Source of the DNA: Isoetes taiwanensis
Taxonomy: Eukaryota > Streptophyta > Lycopodiopsida > Isoetales > Isoetaceae
DNA length: 64,000 bases
Assembly (NCBI GenBank): GCA_021234155.1
Contig: JAJEKV010000010.1
Span: 14,488,463 to 14,552,462, forward strand
Direction: 5' to 3'
The position numbers and the translations under genes were made by a program. Positions 37,492 through 47,953 of the stretch are shown here, piece after piece. The notes under the pieces were generated by a model. The model did not search any database. It saw only the letters and a program-made list of their open reading frames with translations, and was not told the DNA's origin. The number at the start of each line of letters is the position of its first letter. The first letter of the stretch is position 1.

Positions 37492-38643
37492 TTAAGAGAT
37501 TCCTGCTTTTTGAAGTATTGAACCTGCAATACCAAGTAATTCTTTGAACTTGCAGAACTTAACTTGTGTGAGAGCCTTTGTAAATATGTCTGCAGCTTGA
37601 TCTTGGGTGCTTATAAATTCAACTGATACATATTTCTTAGCAACCATTTCTCTGATAAAATGCATATGTAGCTCAATGTGCTTGGTCCTTTGATGCAAAA
37701 CAGGATTTTTTATAATAGCAATGCAGCTTTGACTATCACATAGTAGGATGGTTGCCTTCATTTGCATTATGCCTAGCTCATTTAGTAACCTTCTGGCCCA
37801 GACAATCTCTTTGGCTGCAAGTGTAGTGGCTGCATATTCAGCCTCAGCTGAAGACATGGCAGTACTAGACTGTTTCTTTGATTTCCATATTATGGCTGCT
37901 CCTCCAAGCATCAATGAGAACCCTGATGTAGATTTTCTGTTGTCTAGGTCTGAGCCCCAATCTGCATCACAATATCCCTTTAGTATCAAATCATCATTAG
38001 AGTAACATATGCCCTGATCTTGTGTTCTTTTGAGAAACCTCAGAATTCTTTTTGCTGCTATCCAGTGTTGTTTGCCTGGATTATTTGTGTATCTGCTCAG
38101 TAGGCTGACAGAGAAAGCAATGTCAGGTCGTGTGCAATTGCTAATGTATAACAAACATCCTAGTAATTCCCTGTATGGTATTTCCTCCATTTTCTTCATA
38201 GCAGAATTAGGACACATATCCTCTGATATAGAATGACCAGGTACCAAAGATGTGTCCACTGTCTTACACTCATTCATTCCAAATCTTTCCAGTATGCTTT
38301 GAATATTTGCAGTTTGTGTGAGTGTGAGTTTTCTGTTTGCCCTGTTTCTTTGCACTTCAATTCCCAAGAATTTCTTTAATTGAATTTCTCCTTTAACATA
38401 GCTTTGCTGCTGTTTAGACACTCCATAGTGTTCGAAATCATGATGTAAACATCGACATATAGTGCAATGATACAAAAATTGCCACTTTGTTTTAAAACAT
38501 AAATATTGCCATCACTTTGCAATTTATTAAAGCCTTTTTTTCTGAGATAGTCATCCATACAAATGTACCATTGTCTGGGTGCTTGTTTGAGTCCATAGAC
38601 TGGCCTCTTTAATCTCCATACCATATTGATTCCAACCTCAAAG
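37492..38643 (-). pseudogene. Copia pol, C-terminal half (reverse transcriptase end and RNase H)
   Basis: From high to low coordinate: the RT segment YGLKQAPRQWY (about 38590), then LYVDVYIM where copia elements have YVDD, so one of the two catalytic aspartates is replaced. The frame shifts near 38400-38470. The 37492-38475 frame then gives KKFLGIEV, LLYISNCTRPDIAFSVS, and RNase H with YCDADWGSD, SSAEAEY, LLCDSQS and QAADIFTK. The RNase H part is intact. The gene is cut off at 38643 by the gypsy insertion and continues at 55360. Confidence 0.9.
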
Positions 38644-38648
38644 CCTTG

Positions 38649-39247
38649 TGTTAGTCCTGTACGTCCTGGTACAGGACTATTCATGCACACGGAGGACCAG
38701 GTCAAGAACAAGGAGCCACAGTCAGGTCCAGATCAGTCATCAAAGGCCCAGCAGAAGACCAAGCAGCAGACCAAGTAGCAGACCACGTAAAAGGCCACGC
38801 CGCCCGCGACAAAGAAGAGGCGAACAGACAAGTGACGGGTTGTCAGCGTCAGCGTGATTTCAGGCACCTCAAGAGGCACCGCCAACATTCTTGCAAATCA
38901 GGCCTCCTTCCAGGAGTCAGCACCGAGATTTGCAAAGTATCTATATTGGGCCAGAGGCCATTGTACTATATATGAGTAGAGCTAGCACTCGAGTTTTTAG
39001 ATGAGTTTTTGGTCTTATCTCCATTATATTTTCTCTCTATTGTGAGAGCTCATGTATCATCATTGATATCAAAGAGTTTCGTTCTCATCATTGTGTTCTT
39101 ATTGTTTTTCTTTTGTTCTCTCTCTTTCCCTTTTCCTTTGTTCCTTTTGCAAATCCCGCGTGACACAGCTACCGGATTCTCCTGTTTGATCCAAGGGTCC
39201 TCACAGAGGGCTGTCTTGCAGGAGTTCCCAAATCCAGACCCCAAACA
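38649..39247 (+). repeat. Gypsy 5' LTR
   Basis: Matches the 3' LTR closely from about base 240 onward, but the first part (about 38690-38875) differs by many substitutions and indels. A TATA-like CTATATATGAG lies at about 38966-38976. Confidence 0.93.
38965..38977 (+). promoter_or_regulatory. LTR TATA box
   Basis: ACTATATATGAG is conserved in both LTRs (also 55077-55088), a likely core promoter for the element's transcript. Confidence 0.6.
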
Positions 39248-39268
39248 CTGTCGACGCTACCGGATCTG
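39248..39268 (+). other. Position of the gypsy primer-binding site (non-canonical)
   Basis: The bases right after the LTR (CTGTCGACGCTACCGGATC) do not begin with the usual TGG. They resemble an Asp-tRNA-type site (TGGCGCCGTTGCCGG, from memory) with several mismatches. The leader to gag is only 47 bases. Confidence 0.35.
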
Positions 39269-39294
39269 ATTTTCTCTTCATTCCTTCTTTTACC

Positions 39295-41049
39295 ATGTCC
39301 GCCCGAGCTTTCACCCCAGAGGAGCTTCTTAGCCAGACGACGTCTCGATTGGAGCGCCATCAACGTCGCGAAGTTGCTCGAGATATGTATGACACTGGTT
39401 ATGATATTGAGGGAGGCCATATTCGCTCACGAGCCCAGTCGGCGCCACCTACTCCTCGTGTTCACTCTCGTCCTAGCTCTCCTCCAGCGTGTAAACATTG
39501 TTCACAACCTCAGTCTCCCCATCATGCACCTGTTCAGCCCCCTCCAGCTTATTTCCACACTCCAGAGAGTGCCTACATTCATATCTCCTCTGGCCATACT
39601 CCTCTGCCTTCACAACCATCATCTCTCCCTGGCAGAATGGGTTATCCCCATGTCTCTTTCGGCCCTCCCCAGCTTCAGACATATCCCCAATCCCCTTCTT
39701 TTCAACATACTCTTCCAGTTTACACTCTCACTGATCTCAAACCTCACGAACAAAGCTCTCAAGGACCTTCCCCACAGGATGCTCCTTTTCAAGACTCTCA
39801 AGGTTTTTCTGCCCCTCTGACACACCATCCCGAGACTATGGCTGTACCACCTCATTATGTGCCTCGTCCTACTCAGCCGCTCTATGCACAAGGTCCGTCA
39901 CAATCTTCTTTTCAAACTCTCAAACTGACCTATCCCACTTTTGGCAGTACTAAAGGCAAACCATTGGATCAAAGTGCTCAAGCCCACATGGAAGAATTTG
40001 AGGCTCTGGCTGTCCTAAATGGTCACGCTCAACCTCAACTGGAGTTCCACATCTTTTCCACCACGCTGCGTGGATCCCCTCATCAATGGCTCATGGCAAA
40101 CAAAAGCCATTGGAAACAAAACTGGACAGAAATAAAGACTGCTTTCCTTTCCCATTATGGCACCACAGATGATGATCAACTTCTTCTCAAGCAACTCAAT
40201 GATCTTCAGCAAGAGCCAACGGAGTCCACCCGGGATTTTGTGGATCGTCTTCACATACTCCTCAGCAAACTCCAAGAGTACCCCACGCAAAGCCAGATCC
40301 TCGTCTGGTTTCTACAGGGACTTCCTCCGGCTATTCATCTCATGACAGAATACCTGCACCCCAAGACTTTGGAGCAGGCCATCGAACTCGTCAATCATTC
40401 AGTTAATGTTTCCTCCCGAGGCGTGGCTCTCCAAGAGCTACCCTTCATCCCACCTGTCATGGTTCCTCAGACTGTCGTTCAGTCTCAACACTCCAATCCA
40501 CAACGCAGTCAAATTTGGTGCCACATCTTCAAATATCAAGGCCATTTGGCCAATGAGTGCAATTCCTCCAATGGCCCCCCTCATTGTAAATGCTGCAACA
40601 TGTGCAATCATGCCACAGAAGAATGCACTCATACTCATCCTACACCCTTCAGACAAAAGATGGTTTATCAAGTACAGACCACACCTCAGCAACAACTCTC
40701 ATACCCGCCTCAGCAATTTCCAGCACAACCTCCTCAACAGTATCAACAATCTCAGCAGCCACGGGGACAAAGCAACCGGCCCCCTTTTGATCCTTCTAAA
40801 GCCCAGTGCTATCATTGTCTGGAATGGGGTCATACCACCACGGCGTGCCCTCAACTTCGTCAAGTTCAAGTCCAACTTCCTGGCACGAATCAAACCACGT
40901 CAGTACGCCTCACGGCCTATCAACTTTGGATTGCTAATGGCAAACAAGGCCCTCGTCCTGTTCTCAGAAAGCCACCACGCGTGCCTCAACAACAAAGGTA
41001 TCAACCAGCTCCTTCGTCTCCTCCTGTGGATCAACAAGCTCAGGAATAA
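39295..41049 (+). CDS. Gypsy Gag polyprotein
   Basis: 584 residues, starting TACC-ATG-TCC just after the short leader. Residues 1-190 are rich in Pro, Gln, Ser and His. About 215-390 is a retrotransposon capsid domain (QWL, TTDDQLLLKQLNDLQQ.PTESTRDFVDRL, WFLQGL). A degenerate zinc knuckle sits near 411-424, with Phe in place of the second Cys (C-HIF-KYQGH..C). A second, complete CCHC knuckle is C505-x2-C508-x4-H513-x4-C518. Gag forms the particle and the knuckles bind RNA. The frame is intact. Confidence 0.88.
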   Translation: MSARAFTPEELLSQTTSRLERHQRREVARDMYDTGYDIEGGHIRSRAQSAPPTPRVHSRPSSPPACKHCSQPQSPHHAPVQPPPAYFHTPESAYIHISSGHTPLPSQPSSLPGRMGYPHVSFGPPQLQTYPQSPSFQHTLPVYTLTDLKPHEQSSQGPSPQDAPFQDSQGFSAPLTHHPETMAVPPHYVPRPTQPLYAQGPSQSSFQTLKLTYPTFGSTKGKPLDQSAQAHMEEFEALAVLNGHAQPQLEFHIFSTTLRGSPHQWLMANKSHWKQNWTEIKTAFLSHYGTTDDDQLLLKQLNDLQQEPTESTRDFVDRLHILLSKLQEYPTQSQILVWFLQGLPPAIHLMTEYLHPKTLEQAIELVNHSVNVSSRGVALQELPFIPPVMVPQTVVQSQHSNPQRSQIWCHIFKYQGHLANECNSSNGPPHCKCCNMCNHATEECTHTHPTPFRQKMVYQVQTTPQQQLSYPPQQFPAQPPQQYQQSQQPRGQSNRPPFDPSKAQCYHCLEWGHTTTACPQLRQVQVQLPGTNQTTSVRLTAYQLWIANGKQGPRPVLRKPPRVPQQQRYQPAPSSPPVDQQAQE

Positions 41050-41639
41050 ATTTACCAAGCTCTCAATCCTCTGGTCCAACCGTCCAATTGGGTTGGTTTG
41101 GTCTCACGTCAGACCAGGGCTTCACGCCCCTTGACCATAATTCCTAATGACACACAACCCGCCTTTGCAGTCAACACGATCCCTCATGACGACAGTAAAA
41201 AGGTCCATTTTTCTCCAGCTTTGGATACTCTTATGCCCCATGTCATGCCAAAGGTCCGACAGAGCATTCTCAACCTTATGCAAGCTGCTGAAGGGCGCAC
41301 GCTTGCCAATGTACACTAAACCACACGCGCTCAGCAGCGTCAAGAGCCCCCTCCGTCATCTCAACACTCACGCTCAGCAATATCCTAACATTGCTGCAGA
41401 GGTGGAGCTTCTCCAAGAAGTTGCCGCTCAGTTACCTACAACTCCTGCTCCCTTGGATCCTGCCGGTCTGTTTTCACATGTTCCCTTGGAACTCCAGGAA
41501 GAACTTGCAAAAATCAAGATTCCGTTGAGTCTAGCCACCATTTTGAAACTCTGTCCTGCTCTCAAGGACCAGCTTCCCCTTCCCACTATTCTAGTTGGGG
41601 CCTCAACACCCACAGTGCATGCCACAGTGGGCAATCACC
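41050..41639 (+). pseudogene. Gypsy gag-pol linker region
   Basis: After the gag stop the same frame stays open to about 41319 (TIIPNDTQPAFAV...HFSPALDTLMPHV). Coding character then passes to another frame, 41320-41639 (AAEVELLQEVAAQLPTTPAPLD, KLCPALKDQ). This fits a stop plus a frameshift in a formerly continuous reading. No catalytic motif is present. Confidence 0.6.
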
Positions 41640-41886
41640 CCCGGGGGATTCACATAGTGTAGGCCGTATATACCATGTGAGTGGACGATAAGGGGTTTTT
41701 TTAACCTAAAGCGTACGAATACATACGGGAAGGGGTTCTTTAGACCTTAAAAAATCCAATCTCTAGTGATGTATTTCATACGGAAAGGGGTTTTTTAGAC
41801 CTTAAAAAAAGCGTATACGAAGGGGTTTTTTATGACCCCTTTCTTGCACATGGCGTATCCCTTATACATTAAGTGCTATCCTCGGG
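41640..41886. mobile_element. 247-bp MITE, same family as the 3.8-kb element
   Basis: The left end CCCGGGGGATTCAC and the right end (minus strand CCCGAGGATAGCACTT) form a terminal inverted repeat that extends imperfectly for about 50 bp. The 8-bp target duplication CAATCACC is at 41632-41639 and 41887-41894. Removing insert plus one duplication (255 bp, 85 codons) leaves the pol frame continuous into the protease. Inside are tandem AAGGGGTTTTTTAnACC units. Confidence 0.85.
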
Positions 41887-42352
41887 CAATCACCAAGTCA
41901 ATCATGTACAGATTGATGGCGGAAGTGCTGTCAATCTCATTACTGATAAGCCCAGAAAGCAATTGGGCATCAAACAACTTTACCGTGCCCCTTATGACAT
42001 CAAGTTGGCCAATGGTCATATCACGCGCCCTCAAGGCGTCACACCCCTTCTTCACATCAATATAGGCGAACTCAGATTCCCTCTAGAATTTGGTATTTGG
42101 AAAGCCGGAGAAGATCCCGGTGGTTATGAAATGTTGGTCGGCAGACCTTTTCTCCGTCAGGCAAAAAGTATTCATTACTGGGCCACGGACCAGCGCTCAT
42201 TACAGATGGTACCATGGATTTGGAAACCGGCAAGATCATCTCTGTTGAACATGCCGAACCTTCTCTCTCCGACACCGATTCTGACGACGCCCAAAATATC
42301 TATCATGTTCAGGCTCCACCTGCGAGTCTGCCTCTTTCATCCTACCCTGAAT
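41887..42352 (+). pseudogene. Gypsy aspartic protease
   Basis: The active-site motif is IDGGSAVNLI, the DGGS form found in many plant gypsy proteases, near 41915-41945, followed by the flap/strand GGYEMLVGRPFL (42120-42155). Coding character moves to another frame near 42205 (DLETGKIISVEHAE) and runs to the 3.8-kb insertion at 42353. The protein part continues at 46189. Confidence 0.82.
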
Positions 42353-42687
42353 CCCGGGGGGTTCACGTATGTATTCCGTAGAATACATGTGCGTGGACGG
42401 GAGGGGGGTTTTTTCAAAAAAAAATAGTACGTATACATGCGGGCGCTCATACGTTTTGGCGCCCAGATGTATGCATTTTCCACGGTCAGGGGATGGATTT
42501 CTTGGAGCTGCTAAGGCGTAAGAATACGTTCTAGGGCTTTGAATCCGAAGCTTGCTGCCAGAAAAATGTTTTAGGATTTGGTGTTTCGGAGGTAATGTTT
42601 TGAAGTTTTTCGGAGGCATTTTGGTGTTTCAGAGGCATTTTTTTACTTTCTAATAGCTTGACTGCATGTTCATTTGATTTGATTGTA

Positions 42688-42954
42688 AAGAATCTGCAGA
42701 AGTTGGAGAAATATGTTCCACTCCTCGAGAACCTCGTTAGAAGGATATATGCATAAGAGCAGAATGCACAGATAATACAGTGGACTATTGATCTCAAGCT
42801 CCGTTGGACAAGCGTTATGAGTGGTCCAAGTGGGTCTGGACTCAGAGGCCCAAAATATTTCCGAGTTGATGATTTACGATATGAGCTCACAATGATGTTG
42901 TTTCTCTGTATGCGTCGCTTCTTCGAGAAAGGGCAAACGAAGTACTTCGAGTTG
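42688..42954 (+). pseudogene. Captured exon fragment, BRO1-domain-like gene
   Basis: The plus-strand frame reads as a helical protein: NLQKLEKYVPLLENLVRRI, then IIQWTIDLKLRWTSVM, GPKYFRVDDLRYELTMMLFL. The last parts match my recollection of plant endosomal BRO1-like domain proteins (GPKFF..LRFELGM.LFLYG). A stop (TAA, 42757) interrupts it. The fragment ends at a good splice donor, TTG/GTAAGC (42954/42955), with intronic sequence after it, so genomic DNA rather than cDNA was captured. Confidence 0.6.
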
Positions 42955-43929
42955 GTAAGCTCTACTAGGCATTTTATACTTGTCTATTCCTTTGCATGCC
43001 CACCCACCATCATTGGCAGTTGGATCTTGCATGTCTGATTCTTTGTTTTTCTTTGAGTTACACCGCCTCCATGCTATTGCTATTGCCCGAGTTGTATTAT
43101 TATGCTTCAAAATTTAAAAGCAATGACACCTCGCTTTGCATATCCTTCATAGACTAGCATTTGCATGCAATATAATTGACACAGCCCACTTCGTTTAAGT
43201 TGAATGCCACTTTCGGTAAGTTGAAGTGCAACATTTAACCAATGTTCTTATGAATGCCGATCTAGTAGATGCCGCATCCCTTTATAGAAGAGTCAAGTAG
43301 GGTTTTTTCTTTATCCGCGCATGAATTGCTACCGTGATTGTTGCTCTCTTCATTTAGACCTAAATGGAATTCAAACCATGATGGTGGCGAAGTGAAATGT
43401 TTCCACTGTTTTTGTGGTGGTCGCCTAGAGGAGGAGGTTATTTCACATTAAGTACAATTTATATTGCATCTTTTATTTATTGTTAAGTAATTGAAGAGCA
43501 CAATGGGTGTTGATTTACGCAAAAATGATGTTGTCTGCCAGAATTTACAATTGACATGACCGGGCAAATGAATCCTGTACAAAGAGTAGAATTTTGGCAA
43601 AATAAGAGGGTATATTTTGTGATTCCAAGAAAGATATACAAATCAATGTAGGACACTTTTTTCTTTAGGGTTTTTGTGCAAGAGGATGTATAAGAAGTCA
43701 TTGCACCGAGGATGGTACCATTAAGAAACTTCTAACATGACAACAGGGAGGCATTAGAATTTTTTCTTTGTACGTAAAAATATTTGGCATGGGCTTGGTT
43801 TAGAATGACCGTGCATCAAGACCTTGTGCATTGGAACTCATTCCCTGCTTTGAGATTTAGCGATCAAAGTTCTTTTCTGCTGTACATGCTTATTAGGGTT
43901 TATGGTCACATCGCTAACAGTTTTAGGCT

Positions 43930-44200
43930 TGATGACTTTGCGTGCATATGCCCAAAGGAGCAAATAATTTGTCTTGTGGTGGATGAAGCACATCGTGCAT
44001 CGTGGAATTACTCATATTGCGCTGTGGTTCATGCGAGGTGGATTTTTGCATAGCTTTTGAAGTTTAATATCAACAATTGAATGGCTTTTTCTTTTGCAAG
44101 TAAAATAGATAACATAAGTTGCTTCCTCGCAGTTAATGGCAGCTAAAGTGAAGTCATGGATCTTGGCTTTAACAGCCACACCTGGATGTGAGTGTCTTTC
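43930..44200 (+). pseudogene. Captured FANCM-like DNA helicase exons
   Basis: 43966-44043 reads ICLVVDEAHRASWNYSYCAV, containing the DEAH Walker B box and the NYSYC signature of FANCM, the fork-remodelling helicase of the Fanconi pathway. After AT-rich, intron-like sequence with a CCTCGCAG acceptor (ending 44132) comes LMAAKVKSWILALTATPG, which matches the next FANCM segment, with helicase motif III TAT. The junction has indels and the frame hits TAG at 44051, so it is not functional. Flanking stretches may be further intron. Confidence 0.75.
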
Positions 44201-45889
44201 CTGTTTGTGCCAATCGCATGAGATGTTTCTTCCTTAGAATGCTTAGAACAGTCATGTAATTATTAGAATAGGTCATCGCCTAAACATGCACGATGACATG
44301 GCGTCCACATGGAATGCAATTTTTAGTTCTTGCTAATACCCGGTCTTAGTATTTTGAACATAAAGAAGCATGAAAGAACCTTGCAGAAGCATAGAATCTG
44401 ATGTGTATTTTGCACAAGTCCAAGCAATAGCCATGTACTGATTGTAGACAAGTTGGCTGGACTCAAGAGCTTGACTCACATGGTATTGGAAGGAATGCAA
44501 TCCATTAACAACAAGCCATCTAATTGGCCTAAATCGTCATCTTCTAGGGGCAATAAGGGGAAGGGCGAAGGTATAATAAGGATATTGAAAAACGAGGGCT
44601 GCAGGATCCAAAGAAGAAAGTTTTAACTTCTATGCATAGAAGTTATATGGAACATTCATTTGGTCGCTGAACACACAAATTGATGATGAGCCGATGGTAC
44701 TTTTGGAAGGTCATGTTAACTCGAGGTTTTGGAGGCTTCTGGCGAATCGAGAGCTTTCTCCTTATCCTGTGAAACATCTAAAAATAACCAGTGCAGCAAC
44801 CCGGCAAAGCAGCTTTTAATGCCAAGTTTCGAAACTAGAGAGTTTAAATGTTTACTGAGACAGATCAACCTGATTCAAGGTGGTAGTTAAGCAGAAAACC
44901 TTGTATGGCCTATTTATAGAGGATTCTGCAGATTTGTTATCGAAATTGAAATGATCCAAAGAGTCCCATGGGTCGCCTAGTTTTAAACCATAGAAGTGGT
45001 GGTCGCCTAGTTGCTCCATTGGAAATAACACATTTGAGCTTACACCCGAAAGGTGTAGTGGTTGTTTTATTATTTCTTGGCATTTTGCATTTGGTGTAGG
45101 TATATAATTTTCTGTTGTGCTCCAAGACATTCTCAGTAAGATATTCTTTGTGCTCCAAAGACATTCCGCAAGCCGGTGAAGGAAAACAGGCTCAATGTGT
45201 GAGTGGATTGATTGGCCCGGATGTAGCACCCCTTTGGACCACTCGGTATGTACTTAATACCTTTGCTCTATTTGATATTTGTTTGCCATCATCTTTTATG
45301 GGTAGTGAGCCATTGATTTGTGGCGTGATTCTTGGTGATGTCATCATGGGTGTGTATCACAATTGTATTTGATTTTGGAAACAAGCGTGTTGGTTTTGTC
45401 TTGGTCCACTTTGACAATGTAAATAGAACCACATTCTCGCTTTTATATGTGGCACTATGGGGTACAACCGGTTATGTGAATAAGCGTGGCTGCCCACAAA
45501 GTGACTCCAATGTCTTAGTTTGCACACTTTTTAAGATGCACGTAGAATGAGGGAAAATGGAAGGTGAACTTCTAAGCTTTTGAAATGTAACATTTTCCCT
45601 CCCTTTGCATTTTGGGTAATTACACTATTATGTTCATTCGTGTTTTGGTATAATAGTGGGAGTTTCAAATTTTCCATTCTATTTGTTATTAAAAATTCCA
45701 TGTTATTTCATTGTTTTTATGTTTTATCAGTCTGGAATTAGGCCTAAAGCTTCCATGATTGTAGTTCTTGATCTTGGTACGATGGCCCATGGCATATGGC
45801 ATTTCCGAACAATGATTTAGCAAGATATGTCCTTTGAACAAATCATCCCTCCCAGTTTCAAAAACCTCATTCCAAAAACAAATCACCCC
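44201..45889. other. Remaining cargo of the 3.8-kb element
   Basis: No clear family. A stretch at about 44440-44590 reads like coding sequence (LAGLKSLTHMVLEGMQS, Ser/Lys-rich), and a 125-codon minus-strand ORF at 44852-45229 is unassigned. These may be further captured host sequence. Confidence 0.35.
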
Positions 45890-46188
45890 TCAACATAAGC
45901 CAGGAAGAACCCTAAATACTGACTGGATGTAACTTTTGCGGACTGGATGTAAAAATACGGTAGAGGGTAGGATACATGAATGAAAAATGGACGTAAAAAT
46001 AAGGTTGAGGGTAGGGCAAGAAGTGCTTACACTGGGTGTAAAAGTATGGAATCGGGTATGATTCTTCAACAGTATGGGACCGTATACATAGGGGTTTCTA
46101 TGGAGGGTCAGCTGTATACAGAGGGGTTTCTCATGACTTGATGCACGCACATGCCATATGCCCCTTATATAGAGGTGAACCCCCCGGG

Positions 46189-47197
46189 CCCTGAATATGC
46201 TGATTCTTGGGGAGAGATGACTCTGGATCAGGACCAGGCTGTGGCTGCGCTGCTCGACCCTTACCTGGCTCCTTGCAATCGCATCCAAAGACACGACCAT
46301 TTTTCCGACACCGAACTTCCTCCAGAAACGGTGGACGTCCATGCCGTCATGAAGCAACCACTGCTAGATGACGCTCAGCAACCGCTTTTCTTCACCACAC
46401 AAAATGCAGCTCATCCTGTCATGTTTCAACCTCCTGCTCACGTTGTTCAAGACACAAAAGTTGTTCCACACATTCAGACTCCTGAGATGGAGATTGTGGA
46501 CGTTGGCAACAATCAGCCCGTCCGCCTAGCTGCAAATCTTTGGACCACCTATCGCGCACGCGCCATCACACTATTCAAAAAATTCAAACACATTTTTGCC
46601 TGGAGCTATAATGATCTTCGGGGTATCAACAAAGACTTGGGGGAACTCACCATTCCTACCAAACCAGATGCACGTCCTGTCTATCAACGACAGTACCGGC
46701 TCAACCCCAATTATCGTGACCGTGTCAAGACAGAAATTGATGCCGGCTTGATTTATGAGGTCAAACATTCTGAATGGGTGAGCCCCGTCGTCATTGCTCT
46801 CAAACACAACGGTAAGATCCGCGTCTGCGTGGACTATCGCAAACTCAATCAGGCCACGGAGCGTGATCACTTCCCGCTTCCCTTCACAGACCAGGTTCTG
46901 GAAGAGGTTGCTGGTCATGAAATGTACTCCTTCATGGATGGTTTTTCAGGCTACAATCAAATTTCAATCAAAGAGGCAGATCAACGCAAGACTACCTTTA
47001 CCACCCCGTGGGGCACTTTTGCCTACAAGGTGGTTCCTTTTGGTTTATCCAACTCTCCATCCACGTTTCAACGCATCATGCTCTCAGTTTTTCACGATTA
47101 TATGAAGGAGAAACCCTTTCTCCAAATCTTTCAAGATGACTTTTCGGCCTACAGTTCCATGGATGATCACCTGGACAAGTTAGAGCTCGTCTTTTAG
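46189..47197 (+). pseudogene. Gypsy reverse transcriptase
   Basis: This is the continuation of pol after the insertion. RT landmarks in order: RQYRLNP, VSPVVIALKHNGKIRVCVDYRKLN, FMDGFSGYNQI, PFGLSNSPSTFQR, and the catalytic FQDDF (about 47134-47148), with both aspartates present. A TAG at 47195-47197 interrupts the frame, which then continues as RNase H in the same frame, so a single point mutation may be responsible. Confidence 0.88.
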
Positions 47198-47953
47198 AAA
47201 TGTGATGAGTCTGGTATTAGTCTAAATCCTGAGAAATGCACCTTCTGCGTCACCTCTGGTGTTCTGTTAGGTCATGTAGTCAGTAAAGAAGGTATCACCA
47301 CGGATCCTGCTAAAATCAGTTGTGTGCTTAAGGCTCAAGCACCGTCTAATATCAAGGAGACACGTTCTTTTGTGGGCAAGGTAAATTACTATTCCACCTT
47401 CATTCCTGGACTTGCAGCTATTGCTGATCCCATTCATAAACTCACGGGTGATGAATCCACCTGGGCTTGGAATTCCCAGGCAGATGCTGCTTTCCAACAG
47501 TTGAAGCTCTTGCTTACTCAGGCCCCAGTGCTTGTTCCTCCTCAATGGGACAAGCCTTTCCATGTTCATGTCGATGTCTCCGCATTTGCTATTGGTGCTG
47601 TTCTCTCTCAAGCATATGACGCGCACACAGATAAACCCAACCGTTATGCCAGCAGAAAACTCAATCCTGCTGAGCGCAACTACTCTGCCACCGAGAGGGA
47701 GGCCTTGGGTTTAATTTTTTGTGTCCAACGCTTCCGTCATTATTTGTTGGGCAGTCAGATCAAGTTCTTTGTTGATTATCAGGCTCTTCTCTATTTGATC
47801 AACAAGTCCATGCCCACGGACAGGATTACTCGTTGGGTCCTTCTTTTGCAAGAATTCGCTTCTTTTGAAATCGTTCATAAAGCTGGCAAATCTCATGTTG
47901 TCCCAGATTATCTCTCACGCATCCATACAGATGATCCCTCCACGGGTGTTTAA
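47198..47953 (+). pseudogene. Gypsy RT connection and RNase H
   Basis: Same frame as the reverse transcriptase. KCTFCVTSGVLLGH and FVGKVNYY lead to RNase H: HVDVSAFAIGAVLSQ (first Asp), AERNYSATEREALGLIF (Glu), FVDYQALLYL (second Asp, where TDH is usual) and VVPDYLSR (last Asp). A TAA at 47951-47953 separates it from integrase, again in an unbroken frame. Confidence 0.85.

Larger units (their letters stand above)
42353..46188. mobile_element. 3.8-kb Pack-type DNA transposon carrying host gene fragments
   Basis: Terminal inverted repeats CCCGGGGGGTTCAC at both ends, extending imperfectly, and the 8-bp target duplication CCCTGAAT (42345-42352, 46189-46196). Subterminal repeats (GACTGGATGTAA, GGGGTTTCT) lie at 45910-46135. 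No transposase is visible. Inside are pieces of at least two host genes with splice sites retained: a BRO1-domain-like exon (42688-42954) and FANCM-like helicase exons (43960-44200). An 8-bp duplication fits hAT-like families or an atypical Mutator-like element; the superfamily is not proven. It interrupts the gypsy between protease and reverse transcriptase. Confidence 0.85.

Noticed and set aside
38648-38857. Arg/Pro/Ser repeat ORF
   Set aside because: It lies wholly in the gypsy LTR and reads a short tandem repeat.
40406-41134. 242-codon ORF overlapping gypsy gag
   Set aside because: Shadow frame of Gag, which carries the zinc knuckle and capsid motifs.
42531-42890. 119-codon minus-strand ORF
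   Set aside because: Antisense to the BRO1-like exon; no family resemblance.
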